Below are positions 11,431 to 21,720 of a stretch of 64,000 bases of DNA, piece by piece. The stretch covers positions 16,037,001 to 16,101,000 of the forward strand of contig NC_134776.1 in NCBI RefSeq assembly GCF_050436995.1, given 5' to 3'. The stretch comes from Anticarsia gemmatalis. Lineage: Eukaryota > Arthropoda > Insecta > Lepidoptera > Erebidae. The notes under the pieces were generated by a model. The model did no database searches and was not told where the DNA came from. It was given only the letters and a program-made list of their open reading frames with translations. Every line of letters starts with the position of its first letter. The stretch's first letter is position 1. A program made the position numbers and the translations under genes.

Positions 11431-12389
11431 TAGAATCCACGCAATATAACATACAAACAAATGTTTTGCCAAATGTAATTTTTGACCAAAAATGTCTGTA
11501 ATGTAGGTATCATTAAAGACATTTTTTGTCAAAAATTAAAAACAAACTAATAATATTTCCAGTCTGGACGCTCGAAGCTCGAAACCTTTTTACAAGTCCT
11601 GCGCGGAGTAATTCGTTTTCAGTATAAAGGGATTGCGGTGCAAGCTCTTAGTGAATGTACAGCGAGATCACTCTATGCATCCTTAGAGTATTGCTGTAAG
11701 AGCAAACTCAATGTAAAGAAAACGTTTCGTTTGAAAATGCATTGCTATATTAATGTTGTTGGCTTATGTCGGATAAATGAAAATAAAGTGATTATAAAAA
11801 TGAATATTATAAAAAAAATAAAAATCGAATTGAACTAAACACTCAACGCTGAATGGATTTTCATGCGGTTTTCACCAATATGGAGGGCAATTCCATTAAC
11901 CCGAGCCGCTAATAAATACATAATTCACTATCATAGGAGACACATAATCACGTTTCTCCTCCCTGGAAGAGAGAGATTTGTGAATTTTATTTTACCGTTA
12001 ATACATGCAATAATTATTTATTATTTTGAATATACACGTTCCAGGAAAGTGCCTGCAGTCGTTTTTATTTTAAGCCTTCACCAGTTACCAATGCTATTAC
12101 AACTTTGCACTCACGGCACAAGCAAAATGACGAACTTTTTAATGAATTCCTGAAAGCCGCCTCTGTTCCCGACGACGACCGACCTTTGATTTTCAATATT
12201 CGCTTGCAGCAATACTCAATCAAAGTTATTAATTAATTTTAAAACTATACAGGAAACTGTACATTATATAGTTTACTATAGGTTTATTACTTACATCCTA
12301 TAAATTTTAGAGTGTTAGCATGAAATATTGAGTTCTTCTCTTACTATATTATAGGTTACACATTTGAACTGCTTCTGTCGTCTGGGTGG

Positions 12390-12460
12390 TAGAGCATACG
12401 ACCGCCGATTACATGATCACAGGTTAATTTCCCACCCAGGTATCTTCTCCACATGTTTTC
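12390..12460 (+). mobile_element. tRNA-like head of a decayed SINE
   Basis: TCTGGGTGGTAGAGCATACG resembles a tRNA acceptor/D-arm with a Pol III A box. ACAGGTTAATTTCC is a mutated B box, and CCACCCAGG pairs with the 5' CTGGGTGG. The pattern is tRNA-like, but the damaged B box and missing arm geometry make it more likely a SINE relic than a tRNA gene. Confidence 0.35.
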
Positions 12461-12761
12461 CTTTTTTTTTAGATTGTGATCAGAAATTTAGTTGTAAAGT
12501 ACAAAATAATTCTAGCAAATAGTTGTGCACGGGAATACACAAAAGCCCTCAGGTATGAACGAACGAACTCGAACTCGTATAGTTTCTCTCAAAATATATA
12601 AGATTAAGTCGCTTCATTCGATTTTGTTTTTATATAAAGCGCTTTGAATTGTAACTATGTTGGTAAAAAAACCCACTAAAGAATACATATTATGCAGGAG
12701 TAGTGCAGTTTCTAGTATTACTTTATGACAAATTTCCCTAAGCGCAGTTTAAAAATGTAAA

Positions 12762-12829
12762 AATAATAATAAGCGTAAATAAATATGTAAAAACGCTTTT
12801 TTGAATATTTATTTGCGCTTATTATTACC
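12762..12829. repeat. AT-rich hairpin
   Basis: AATAATAATAAGCGTAAATA and TATTTGCGCTTATTATTA face each other around a loop that contains AACGCTTTTTTG. It is probably a MITE remnant; no other role is visible. Confidence 0.5.
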
Positions 12830-13707
12830 CTAGAAATTAAATTTATTAGAGACAAGAAAATCGACGCCCGTACCAATGAAAAAAGTCTTCAGTTTTGGAT
12901 CTAAAAAATCTTGATGAAAGTGAATTCATTTCAATACTGTGTCATGTTCCTAAAACATTACGAGTAAATTATAAGAAAATAAATTATTTTGTTAAATATG
13001 CGGCAACTATGAGGTCATTGACCCGCAGTAACCCCCATTGAGTTTCTTCATATTCAGGGGGGGTGGAAGACGCTGGGTGGTTTTTAGTCGGTGTCCGGCA
13101 CGCGGCCGCTTAAGACCTTTTAACAGTGAGCTGCAACTCACGTGTGAAAACTTTGAAAAGTTCTAACTCGGTCGGTGGTGATACATTGTTATGACATAGA
13201 GCCCTACATTGTGGGGCCTTGTACGTGATCATGTCAACACTAAGGCTGTTCCGGCAACGTCGGGAAGACGTAGGCGATTCTAAAAGGTATTTCTATCCAA
13301 AATTAACTTTTGTAGCTAAGTTAAAAGCTTTAGTTAGTAGTATTTTTCGCTGCAGTTTCGCCTGAAAAATAATGATTGAATATAGTTGCGATTTCGGAAT
13401 AGGGTAGTTCAGTGATGTACTTACTACTGTATTTTACTGGATTCAATAACGTTTTTAGACCATGTAATGGAGTTGTTTCTAGGTCTCTGTACTTTTAGAT
13501 TGATTACAATGAATTGTATTTTAATAATTTCGGTCGCGAATGTAAAAATATTGCAATGCCTATCATTCAGAATTAAAGTTTATAACAGTATTTTTATTTC
13601 AGTTTGTCGCTTCAGCTTATTTACAAGGAAATATACATAGACATTTTCCTGTACCTATTGTACTATTATACTATAAATAACAGTAGCAAAAGCAATACAA
13701 ACGTACA

Positions 13708-13767
13708 ATAAAACGAGAACTATTTGGGTTTAAGTTTTTACTTAAAACCAAACAGTTCTCGTTTATT
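13708..13767. repeat. Hairpin with about 24-bp arms
   Basis: The arms AAACGAGAACTATTTGGG...TTTAAG and CTTAAAACCAAACAGTTCTC pair with two mismatches around a six-base loop. It sits directly before a Helitron-like fragment. Confidence 0.55.
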
Positions 13768-13779
13768 CACAATAACATA

Positions 13780-13965
13780 CTAGCTTTCGCCTGCGACGTC
13801 GTCCGCTTGGCTAAATACCTAAGGACATTTTTTTTATACAAACATTCATCCCTACTCCCCCTTAGACGATTGACAAATTCTTCAGTTTAAATCGCTTTAG
13901 TTGTTTACATGTTATAGCGTAACACATAGACAGACAGAGTTACTATTGCATTAATAATATCAATA
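13780..13965 (-). mobile_element. Helitron-like fragment
   Basis: Read on the minus strand it ends in CTAG followed by T, after GCGGACGACGTCGCAGGCG. That is the hairpin-plus-CTRR end of a Helitron. The rest (TAGACAGACAGAGTTACTAT and similar) is typical of lepidopteran non-autonomous copies. The 5' end is not identified. Confidence 0.45.
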
Positions 13966-14789
13966 TAACAGTAGAAATAAATTCAGGTAAAATTCAAAAG
14001 CAGGTCGTTTCTTATTGTTTTAAGGCAAAGCCAGGTCAGGGTGAGGCACGATATGTGTTTAAATGAATTGAAAATTAGTAAAGAACCGCTCTGCCGCCCG
14101 ATGCAACTTATCAAATTGCTATACACTGATGAATCTTTAGTCTTTAAAATCTATATTAATATTATAAATGTTAAGTTTGTGTGGATGTATGTACGTTTGT
14201 TTCAGCAAAAAAATACCGAATCAAAACACATTACCTGCATTAACACATACGATATTTTTAGAAAAATCTTTATGCAAAGTCGAAATCTCGCTCAGTAATT
14301 AATATAACTATAAAAAGACCGTCTCATGTTGCTGCCTAGCGCCATTTCCATTTCGTTATACAGGCCACACAAGCCAAAATTATACCTATCCCGAAAAAGC
14401 TTCTCTAAAACTAGGACTCCGATGTAATCAATAGTCAGGTTATCTATTTTCGTGAACACTCCGTGAATATTCTGCTTGACCTGATATAGTTTAGTGTTTG
14501 CGACATTCTATCGATCGCTTCGATCCTCCATCGAGACGCTACATTTAGACATCAAACGACCAATTAGACGCGAGCTTGTAGAAATTCCAATTATATTAAT
14601 ACTCTATTGTATTATTTATTAACGATGGATTTGGAGCAACTAGTCATTTGATTAATGCCACTACTCTTATTTACTATTATAAGTAAATGAAGGACATAAA
14701 ACAGTCAGCTGTCGAGTTTGTTCGAAAATGTTAGGGGAGAATGAAAACTATTGCATGAGTATGAAAATAGTATGACTTGTAAAATTATT

Positions 14790-14984
14790 AATTATTTTCC
14801 TGTTACTCTGCTCTTATTGGTCGTAGCGTGATGATATATAGCCTATAGCCTTCCTCGATAAATGGGCTATCTAACGCTGAAAGACATTTTCAAATCGGAC
14901 CAGTAGTTCCTGAGATTAGCGCGCTCAATCAAACAAACAAACTAACTCTTCAGCTTTATAATATTAGTATAGAAGTATAGATTT
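14790..14984 (-). mobile_element. Non-autonomous Helitron (same family as 26033 and 26782), 3' truncated
   Basis: Long blocks are shared with the copies at 26033-26247, 26782-27030 and 51471-51701: TTACTCTGCTCTTATTGGTC, GTGATGATATATAGCCTATA, CGGACCAGTAGTTCCTGAG and CAGCTTTATAATATTAGTAT. The CTRR end is missing. Confidence 0.6.
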
Positions 14985-15394
14985 AAATCTCTGAATGAAT
15001 TCTACTAAATATTGAAGAAAGGACACAAAATCCTAACCGGGTTTTGAAACATACGCGGATTTTGGAGACTCTACGGACGTATACGTGGACGAAGAGAAAA
15101 ATTCTACATTTTAAAATTTCAAGTTCCGAAACCAAAATTTTGGATCTTTTGCTTAGTACCCACGCCGCCCACGACCCGCATCAATGTGTTGTTATCGTCA
15201 CTCTATGTCATGATAACGCCACAATAAACTAATAAGCGCTGAGCAAATTACGGAAAACCGACATTATTATAACATTCCTATTGTATCATCTTACGTAAAG
15301 CCTACAGATTATCACCTTAAGCCCACAATTAGGAACATCATAATTCATTTTTCCTTTTTTTTCGAATGTTCGTCTCGCCTCGTCGATGCCACAC

Positions 15395-15520
15395 GTGACT
15401 AGGGTGCTGGCCTTTACTTGGGCCAAAGGATAAGCATTGCCATTCCACGTGGCAATGCTGCCAGCATTCTGGGTACGTTACCGGTCGATGACGATGAGGA
15501 GAAATACTACGACGCGTGAC
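15395..15520 (+). mobile_element. 3' scrap of a non-LTR retrotransposon (LINE)
   Basis: From about 15416 one frame reads YLGQRISIAIPRGNAASILG, then TLPVDDDEEKYYDA and a stop at 15518-15520. This resembles the C-terminal end of lepidopteran LINE reverse-transcriptase ORFs (…LGQRI…RGNAAS…LG…). An in-frame TAG lies just upstream, so it is a dead 5'-truncated copy. Confidence 0.45.
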
Positions 15521-17869
15521 GCACTTCCTTTTGTATACAATGTAAATATTAAATTATTAATTAAATATTATTACAGTTATTAAAACTAAAAAATCTAAAT
15601 TTCATAGGTTTTTGAGATGAATTTGTCACCACCAATTTGGTTGTGCAATTTGGTGAAATTATCTAAGGCTTGAAAAAGCAATGCGCTCTTGCTCTGAAAA
15701 TAAGTCTTGAACTGAATGGAGTGTTTAACGTACGACTCTTATAACGACCATTGTAACATAGCATTTCCAATATTAAATATTAAAAAGGAAGGTACATATC
15801 TTATGGAAGTCAACTGTTTGGTTATTGTCTTCACTGATTAAATCATTAAAGGATCTCTTTTAATCCCGTGACACGTAGTTATTTTTATATTGTTGGGTAG
15901 TGGTAAACCTAGTTCCTTAAATCACGAATATAACTTATTTGTGGATAAATAGATTTGTGTGATTTAGAAGTCTGGTCAAGGTCTGAATACAAAACAGCGA
16001 AACGATTTCCAACTTAAATCGCATGTGTTCTTCTACAAATAGTAATCAATATAAAGTCATGTACTAGTAAACTGGTATATTTGAATGCGACGTCGCATCG
16101 CAGCTTCGTGTGTGAACCCTTGCACCCGTTGTTACGATAATTGTAGTTACTGTTGTAATATAGCGCAGAGCGGGCCTACTTGCCGACCATGTAACCACAC
16201 GCGATGTGCTTCTGCAATAACATTTTGGAAATATGCCCGGAAAGATGCAGCCAGTTTTATTTTATTGTACTTACCTTATACTGAAATTATGATATGATTG
16301 TTATTTATAGAGAAACAAAGTTTCAAGTTACTTTTATGTTTTACGTCAAAGGCTTTTGCTCTACAGGCGATAATCAGCGATTTAATTTCCATTCAATCCA
16401 CCTACGCCGGTTTTAACACGAGCTAGTTAAGACTTTAAAAAACACCATTGACACGAAGTAAAAGACCTACGCCGATCAGTTTTTGAAACTTAAAACGAAT
16501 TACGAACGTCATAACAAACAGTATAAGACACTCATATTTATTTATCTCGAAGCGTTTCATATTAAGACGAAATTGTAATCGTAGGAGATAAATCTTTAAA
16601 TCATGTGTAAAACTGATTACAGGAAGTAAAATATTTCTTATCGTTGTATTAGAGAAATATTACGTCATGGCCATCCTCATAGCATGCTTCTTATGAGAGA
16701 CCCTATTACTTCTACTGACAAATTCCGAATCTGTTTAACTATTTACAGCCTTCTACTTATAGTGGAACACGTAATTTGCAATGGTCCTCTAAGACAAAAT
16801 AAAGCTTTTCCACGGCACAAGTGTTGCTGACCCAACTATAACCTTGAGCATATTGTAGATAGATGTTACTCATTGGTCACCGCGGAGTTCGCTTGCGTGA
16901 TGATAGATACTTTGCTATTGATTAATTGATAATACTAGATCATTAATAAAATTATCGTAAGTGCCGCTTTTCCGCTTACAATGGAGCCACTACCAGTGCA
17001 ATGCGATAATTCTAAGAAAATATTATACCTTATGTTGTAACAATCGCAGCCTTCAAACATACTTGATTGTAATTCAAAAGCACGTGTTTGAAATAATAAT
17101 AAGCGGCAACAAACCAGAACTATCTTATCAATGAATTACCACTTGACTTATTAATCTTAATTTAAGTCCGTATTTATAAGTGTAAACAAACATATTGAAA
17201 ACCCTAAATATTTCGATAAATGGTCAACAGGTACTGGAGTCCTTTTTCATACGAAATAGGTATTACCAATCAGATTTTATTACAATTAAAGATTACTCAA
17301 TTTACTTATTAATTAATCAAAATTCACGATTTGAAGCTCCGGTAATTCGTACACATTTTACATATTTTTCAGGGATGTGATTCAAAGAATATGTTATATT
17401 ATTACCTCGCATCAGTCACCATGCCCCTGTCATGAGCACGTGGGCGGTTTGCCACATAGATTTTAGATTTTTTTAAACTTCATTGTTTTAAAAGTACAAG
17501 CAGCCTAAATATTTATTTCAGTTGAACTTCCGCGAGCTTCACCGTGCTTCGGAAAAACTTCATACAATAAACAAGGACTTCTCCATACTCTGGATAAAAT
17601 GTTGATAGTAAAGTAACAGTCGTATAGGTTCTAGAACCAATTTATATAAGAAGAACGTATTAATAACTGTTTTATGAGACACCTCGAGTGATTTTCTCAA
17701 AATTACTTTAAATACAATAGCCATTAATATTTATTAAATAACTTCCTAGTAAGTTTAACATTCTATTGGTAAAGTTCGCAACGAAATATATATTGTTTCG
17801 TGACCATATTGTTGATACTTTTCTTTGAAACTGTTAGTACTGTCAATAAAATCTAATTGACTGGATATT

Positions 17870-18000
17870 TTATTACAGAGGAGCTCGTGGCTAAGTGGCA
17901 TCAGCTGCTCGTATCGATCTTTGAGGTTAGGCTTTGCTTGCCGAGGCGGTTCTGTGGATGGGTGAACATCTTATACATATCAAGATCCTCCATGTTACGT
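17870..18000 (+). mobile_element. SINE fragment (family C), tRNA-derived
   Basis: GAGGAGCTCGTGGCTAAGTG resembles a tRNA-like head. CTTTGAGGTTAGGCTTTGCT and GTGGATGGGTGAACATCTTA belong to the body shared with 5440-5525 and 19315-19560. Confidence 0.45.
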
Positions 18001-18084
18001 AAGGTACTTTTAATTGTGGGTACCAAAAAAATTAGGTAAAATCGAAAAGTACCAAGTCATGAACCCTCGCGAGTTTCGTGCACG

Positions 18085-18180
18085 CCAGTTAACAGTCAAT
18101 TAAGTCACAGCTGCATCCATTGAGACTAGAAGCCGACTCCAACATAGTTGTAAGAAAGGCTAGGCTGATTGACTCCTATC
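18085..18180 (+). repeat. Dispersed repeat (family D)
   Basis: AGCTGCATCCATTGAGACTA, GAAGCCGACTCCAACATAGT and AGAAAGGCTAGGC recur in diverged form at 35810-35905, inside an ABCB-B intron. This is a common lepidopteran repeat pattern; class unknown. Confidence 0.45.
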
Positions 18181-18278
18181 TGTATACAAAAAATAAGTGT
18201 ACCAAAAATCATACTTGTCCGCGCAATTATCATAAAAAGAGTTTCAAAGTTTTTGCTTCACTTATTAGTACCTACATA

Positions 18279-18476
18279 TCTATATAAATAAAAAAATATC
18301 ACCGAAGTGTACGTACGCGCATAACTTTTGAACAACTTAACGGTGGATAATCATTTATTTTATATGTTTGTAACTGTCAGGACAAGTTTTGTATGGGATC
18401 GATGGGATCAAAATTCCCACGGGAATATAATCAACGGGATAAAATTGTACCGGGCGAAGTCGGGCCAGTCTGCTAG
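18279..18476 (+). mobile_element. Non-autonomous Helitron, second family
   Basis: It begins TCTATATAAATAAAAAAATA after an A. It ends with a GC-rich hairpin-like run, CCGGGCGAAGTCGGGCCAG, then CTAG followed by T. Start TC, end CTRR and A/T insertion flanks fit Helitrons. Length 198 bp, no ORF. Confidence 0.55.
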
Positions 18477-18779
18477 TATTATATAAATAATGCCTTATTG
18501 TTTTACCAAGGTCAATTCCTTGCTTACGAAATGTTCGCTGTAGGTAACTTACGAAATAGGTAAGCTATTTTTGTGTTTGCACCGGTGTTAGTTTACTGGA
18601 TACGACGCAATAGCAGGAGCATCCAATTACCTGCGCTAATGCTTAACTAAGTGTAACTTAAATCGATACAACGCAAGTAAATCGGCATAATATCATGTTT
18701 TATTATTTAGGTCAAACATGATATTTCTTGCAACGCACTTTTTATTCTAGAAAGGGTAGGAAATGTTGAAGGCAAGGAC

Positions 18780-18935
18780 TATTTGAAGTAGAATCTGCTC
18801 TCGTCGGTCGGAAAATTCTTTGTCAAGGTCTTATGGATGTAAGTCGATGGGCTTAGACGACATTGTTTGACCAAGACCAACGGCGAGACGTTTTCAGATG
18901 GCGTGCACGCAAATCAAATTGTAATAGGTACTCCT
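18780..18935 (+). mobile_element. Decayed LINE ORF2 fragment
   Basis: One frame gives DQDQRRDVFRWRARKS after an in-frame stop. It resembles the end of lepidopteran LINE ORF2 proteins (…DR..W…RWR.R). It is short and degenerate, so this call is weak. Confidence 0.3.
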
Positions 18936-19314
18936 TACAAAAAGTCCGACTTCTACGCAAAATATCACTTTAGTAGCCTGTACAAAACAACATGAACATG
19001 GCCAGAATCAATGAATACAAAAATACATTTTGAAGATTATCTCCAAATCTCATTTTAATAGGGCCACATGGATTAGTTCTTAAAAAAAACACCATCAAAT
19101 TTATCCACGTAAAAAAATATGAGGTCACCTGACAGATGAAATGAGAACCTTCTCCATATTTGAAGTCCAGCCGTCCAACTTACAACGCCCCACTACAACA
19201 TAAGTCAATAGGCAAATACTCATCGCATCTCGCCGTTGACAGCTCCAAGAAGAAATAAAATAATAAATAGCATAGTGCCCTCGGCTTTATCCCCGTGAAA
19301 AATATGTTTTTTTG

Positions 19315-19560
19315 CAGTCTTTTTCTTCTTCTTGTCGTATGGTTAGTGGTCAACCTAGTGTCAAAGTTGTTCAAGCCGCCCGAAGGCCTTTGACGCGGCT
19401 TAACGACTGTTATCTTAACTGACAACAACCGAAACCAACTTTTTACGTGCCCTCCGAAGTACGGAGACGCCCTGTTCAAGTACCACTATGCGGTCACCCA
19501 TCTATGGAATGACCGCGCCAAGGTTTGCTTAACCCACAGATCGTTTACCGACCGGTAAAC
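19315..19560 (-). mobile_element. SINE copy (family C), decayed
   Basis: TTTTTCTTCTTCTTGTCGTA, CAAGCCGCCCGAAGGCC, CTTTTTACGTGCCCTCCGAA, CGGTCACCCATCTATGG and ACCGCGCCAAGG follow the layout of a widespread lepidopteran tRNA-derived SINE. The long minus-strand frame over this area is a by-product of the repeat. Confidence 0.55.
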
Positions 19561-20323
19561 AGCTGGCTACGTAAATAAAATTGTTTTATCTATCGGAAAG
19601 TTTAATAGAATCATTAGGGTCTGATAAAACAAAAACAAATAAACAGAAATCATTGATAATGTAGCGATTATCATTCAGATAAACTGTCTATGTGACTCAG
19701 AGATACAACTAGATGTTTTGTCAGCCATCTGACCGAGGGTTATATATTATATCTTCGAATTTATTTATATTTATATTTCTATTTATTGTGAAATATGTGT
19801 AAATATCAGTCCCCTATAAAGTATGGTGCAACAAACCTGTGATAGATGGCCGCCGAATTTATTGTTTTACATAATGCTACTATTTTGTTATGAAATGTTA
19901 AACGAAGTATTGCAAATTAAGGTATTTTTGTTTCTATAAAAATATACTATAATAATATCTTTATTCAAATTATGTATTATTCTTGAATAGTTAGTCTATT
20001 AAAATCTGAAAAATATTTTAGATTAAAACCAATAAGAGTAGTTTTTAATGTTGTTCATTTTTATTTTCTTATTTCAGTCGCTTTTGTTTTTCACAATTAC
20101 GTCGTGTTTCTAATATAAATTTACGCTACGTTATAATAACCTAGAACCTCATGTATAATTTGTGAAGAAAATAGCAAATATTAGTTCAACGCGAAAGTTA
20201 TAGAGATACAAATATTTTACTAAACAATTTTTTCCTAAACGTGCATAGTATGCAATACAATTTATGTCTTAGAATAAAAATCATTGCTATTTATGGACGG
20301 GAGCAAAGTATATAATGACGACT

Positions 20324-20500
20324 TTTCAAAGTTATGTGTGTAACTGTCTCTTTCTTAACGGTAAAGGAAAATAAATATTTATTTATTATTATTAATGAAT
20401 CCACAGTCTGCCGCAGCGATGTTTTCTAGTTCTTCAATAAAGGAATGCAAAATCCCCAACCACATGTGGCTAGTGTTGTGGACTTAGTAGTCTCATTGGC
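20324..20500 (+). mobile_element. Degenerate SINE (family A)
   Basis: TTTTCAAAGTTATGTGTGTA, AACGGTAAAGGAAAA, AATGCAAAATCCCCAACCAC and GTGTTGTGGACT follow the family A order with many changes and an AT-rich insertion. Confidence 0.45.
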
Positions 20501-20537
20501 TTAGCAGTAGGTACTAGAGTAAATACCAAATAAATAA

Positions 20538-20840
20538 ATAAATGTAACCCATTAATGTCCCACTGCTGGGCAAGGGTCTCCTCCCATAATGAGGGAGGGG
20601 TTAGGCCTTGAGTCTACCACGCTGGCCAAGTGCGGGTTGGGGACTTTGCATGCCCTCAGTAAATGCTGTTAAACAAATTTTAGGCATGCAAGGTTTCCTC
20701 ACGATGTTTTCCTTCACCGTTGGAGCATGTGATAATTATTTCTAATACACACATAACTTCGAAAAGTCATTGGTGTGTTGCCTCGGGTTCGAACCTGCGA
20801 CCACTTGCGTGGGAGGTGTCAACTTATACCACTAGAGTAG
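20538..20840 (-). mobile_element. tRNA-derived SINE (family A), nearly full length
   Basis: On the plus strand it runs tail to head: AACCCATTAATGTCCCACTG, GAGGGAGGGGTTAGGCC, CGCTGGCCAAGTGCGGGTTG, GCATGCAAGGTTTCCTCACG, CGAAAAGTCATTGGTGTGTT, then the Pol III B-box GGTTCGAACC and a tRNA-like head. It faces the next copy (21054) head to head. Confidence 0.75.
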
Positions 20841-21053
20841 GTAAAGAAAATAACTACATAAAGAAACTTTAGGTAAAGCAAAAAGTATGAAGGATTATGA
20901 TTTATGCAACCTTCATATTAATCCTATTTCATCTCGGGTTTCACCCACGAGAGCAAATAATAAATGTGTGTACATTAAAACACTACATTCTGTTTGTTTA
21001 AGCGGCTTCTCTGGTACCGCTGGTTTAGTTTCAGATAACTTTCAGACCGTTGC

Positions 21054-21350
21054 TGGGAGATAGCTCAGTGGTTTAAGTTGGCACCTCCACCAAGTGGTTG
21101 CAGGTTCGAACCCGAGACAACACACCAATGATTTTTCGAAGTTATGTGTGTATTAGAAATACACTTGCTCAAACGGTGAAGGAAAACATCGAGAGGAAAT
21201 CTTGCATTCCTAAAAATTTGTTTAATACTTACATTTATTAAGGGCATGCAAAGTCCCCCGCACTTGCCCAGCGTGGTGGACTCAAGGCCTAACCCCTCCC
21301 CCTCGCCTCGTTTGGAAGATCCCTTGCCCTGCAGTGGGACAGTAATTGGT
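21054..21350 (+). mobile_element. tRNA-derived SINE (family A) with intact A and B boxes
   Basis: The head reads GAGATAGCTCAGTGG (A box 21061-21071) and GCAGGTTCGAACCCGAG (B box 21103-21112), spaced as in a tRNA. The body matches the other family A copies and ends GTGGGACAGTAATTGGTTAG. Orientation is opposite to the copy at 20538-20840. Transcription by RNA polymerase III is possible. Confidence 0.75.
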
Positions 21351-21607
21351 TAGGAAAAACATTTTCTTAGTTGATAGAAATTGCTTTTTGTAGAATACGT
21401 CATTGCAAAAACCCAAGGAGCTCGCGGTCTTAATATAATCCTTTATCAATTTACTCATAATGATAACCTAGCATATTTTAAGATACATTTATAATTTTAT
21501 CCATAAGTTTAATATATAAGTTTATTTGGTAATTGTGTAGTTAAATGTATAAACATAGTATAACCCGGGTGTAATTGTAAGAGATAACGGAAGGATTACT
21601 ACGTGTG

Positions 21608-21720
21608 TATATATAGAGGTGCGAATGCATTTGCGATAGTTTTAGTGTCGTCTCGGGACTCGCGTGATAGACACCTCTGTGACAAACTTACATTTTATTA
21701 GTGAGGACTCCGGCGACGCC
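21608..21720 (+). promoter_or_regulatory. Core promoter and 5' UTR of ABCB-B
   Basis: TATATATA at 21608-21615 is followed by TTAGTG (21642-21647), an initiator-like site, about 34 bases downstream. The region up to the ATG at 21721 is GC-richer than its surroundings and has no upstream ATG, as expected of a short 5' UTR. Confidence 0.5.

Larger units (their letters stand above)
9811..21600. other. Gene-poor intergenic region rich in transposon remains
   Basis: I find no protein-coding or RNA gene here. The recognisable content is repeats, listed separately. Open frames up to about 100 codons occur (for example 11863-12153 plus and 19180-19479 minus), but none has a family signature, and the 19180-19479 frame lies on a SINE. 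The stretches 9811-10720, 11431-12380 and 15521-17860 hold nothing I can name. Confidence 0.55.

Noticed and set aside
12390..12460. A functional tRNA gene
   Set aside because: The A box is good, but the B box is mutated and the arms do not form a full cloverleaf; a SINE relic fits better.
19180..19479. 99-codon minus-strand frame as a gene
   Set aside because: Most of it lies on a decayed SINE (19315-19560). It has no recognisable domain.
21054..21130. A functional tRNA gene at the SINE head
   Set aside because: A and B boxes are intact, but the sequence continues directly into the SINE body and lacks a paired acceptor stem.
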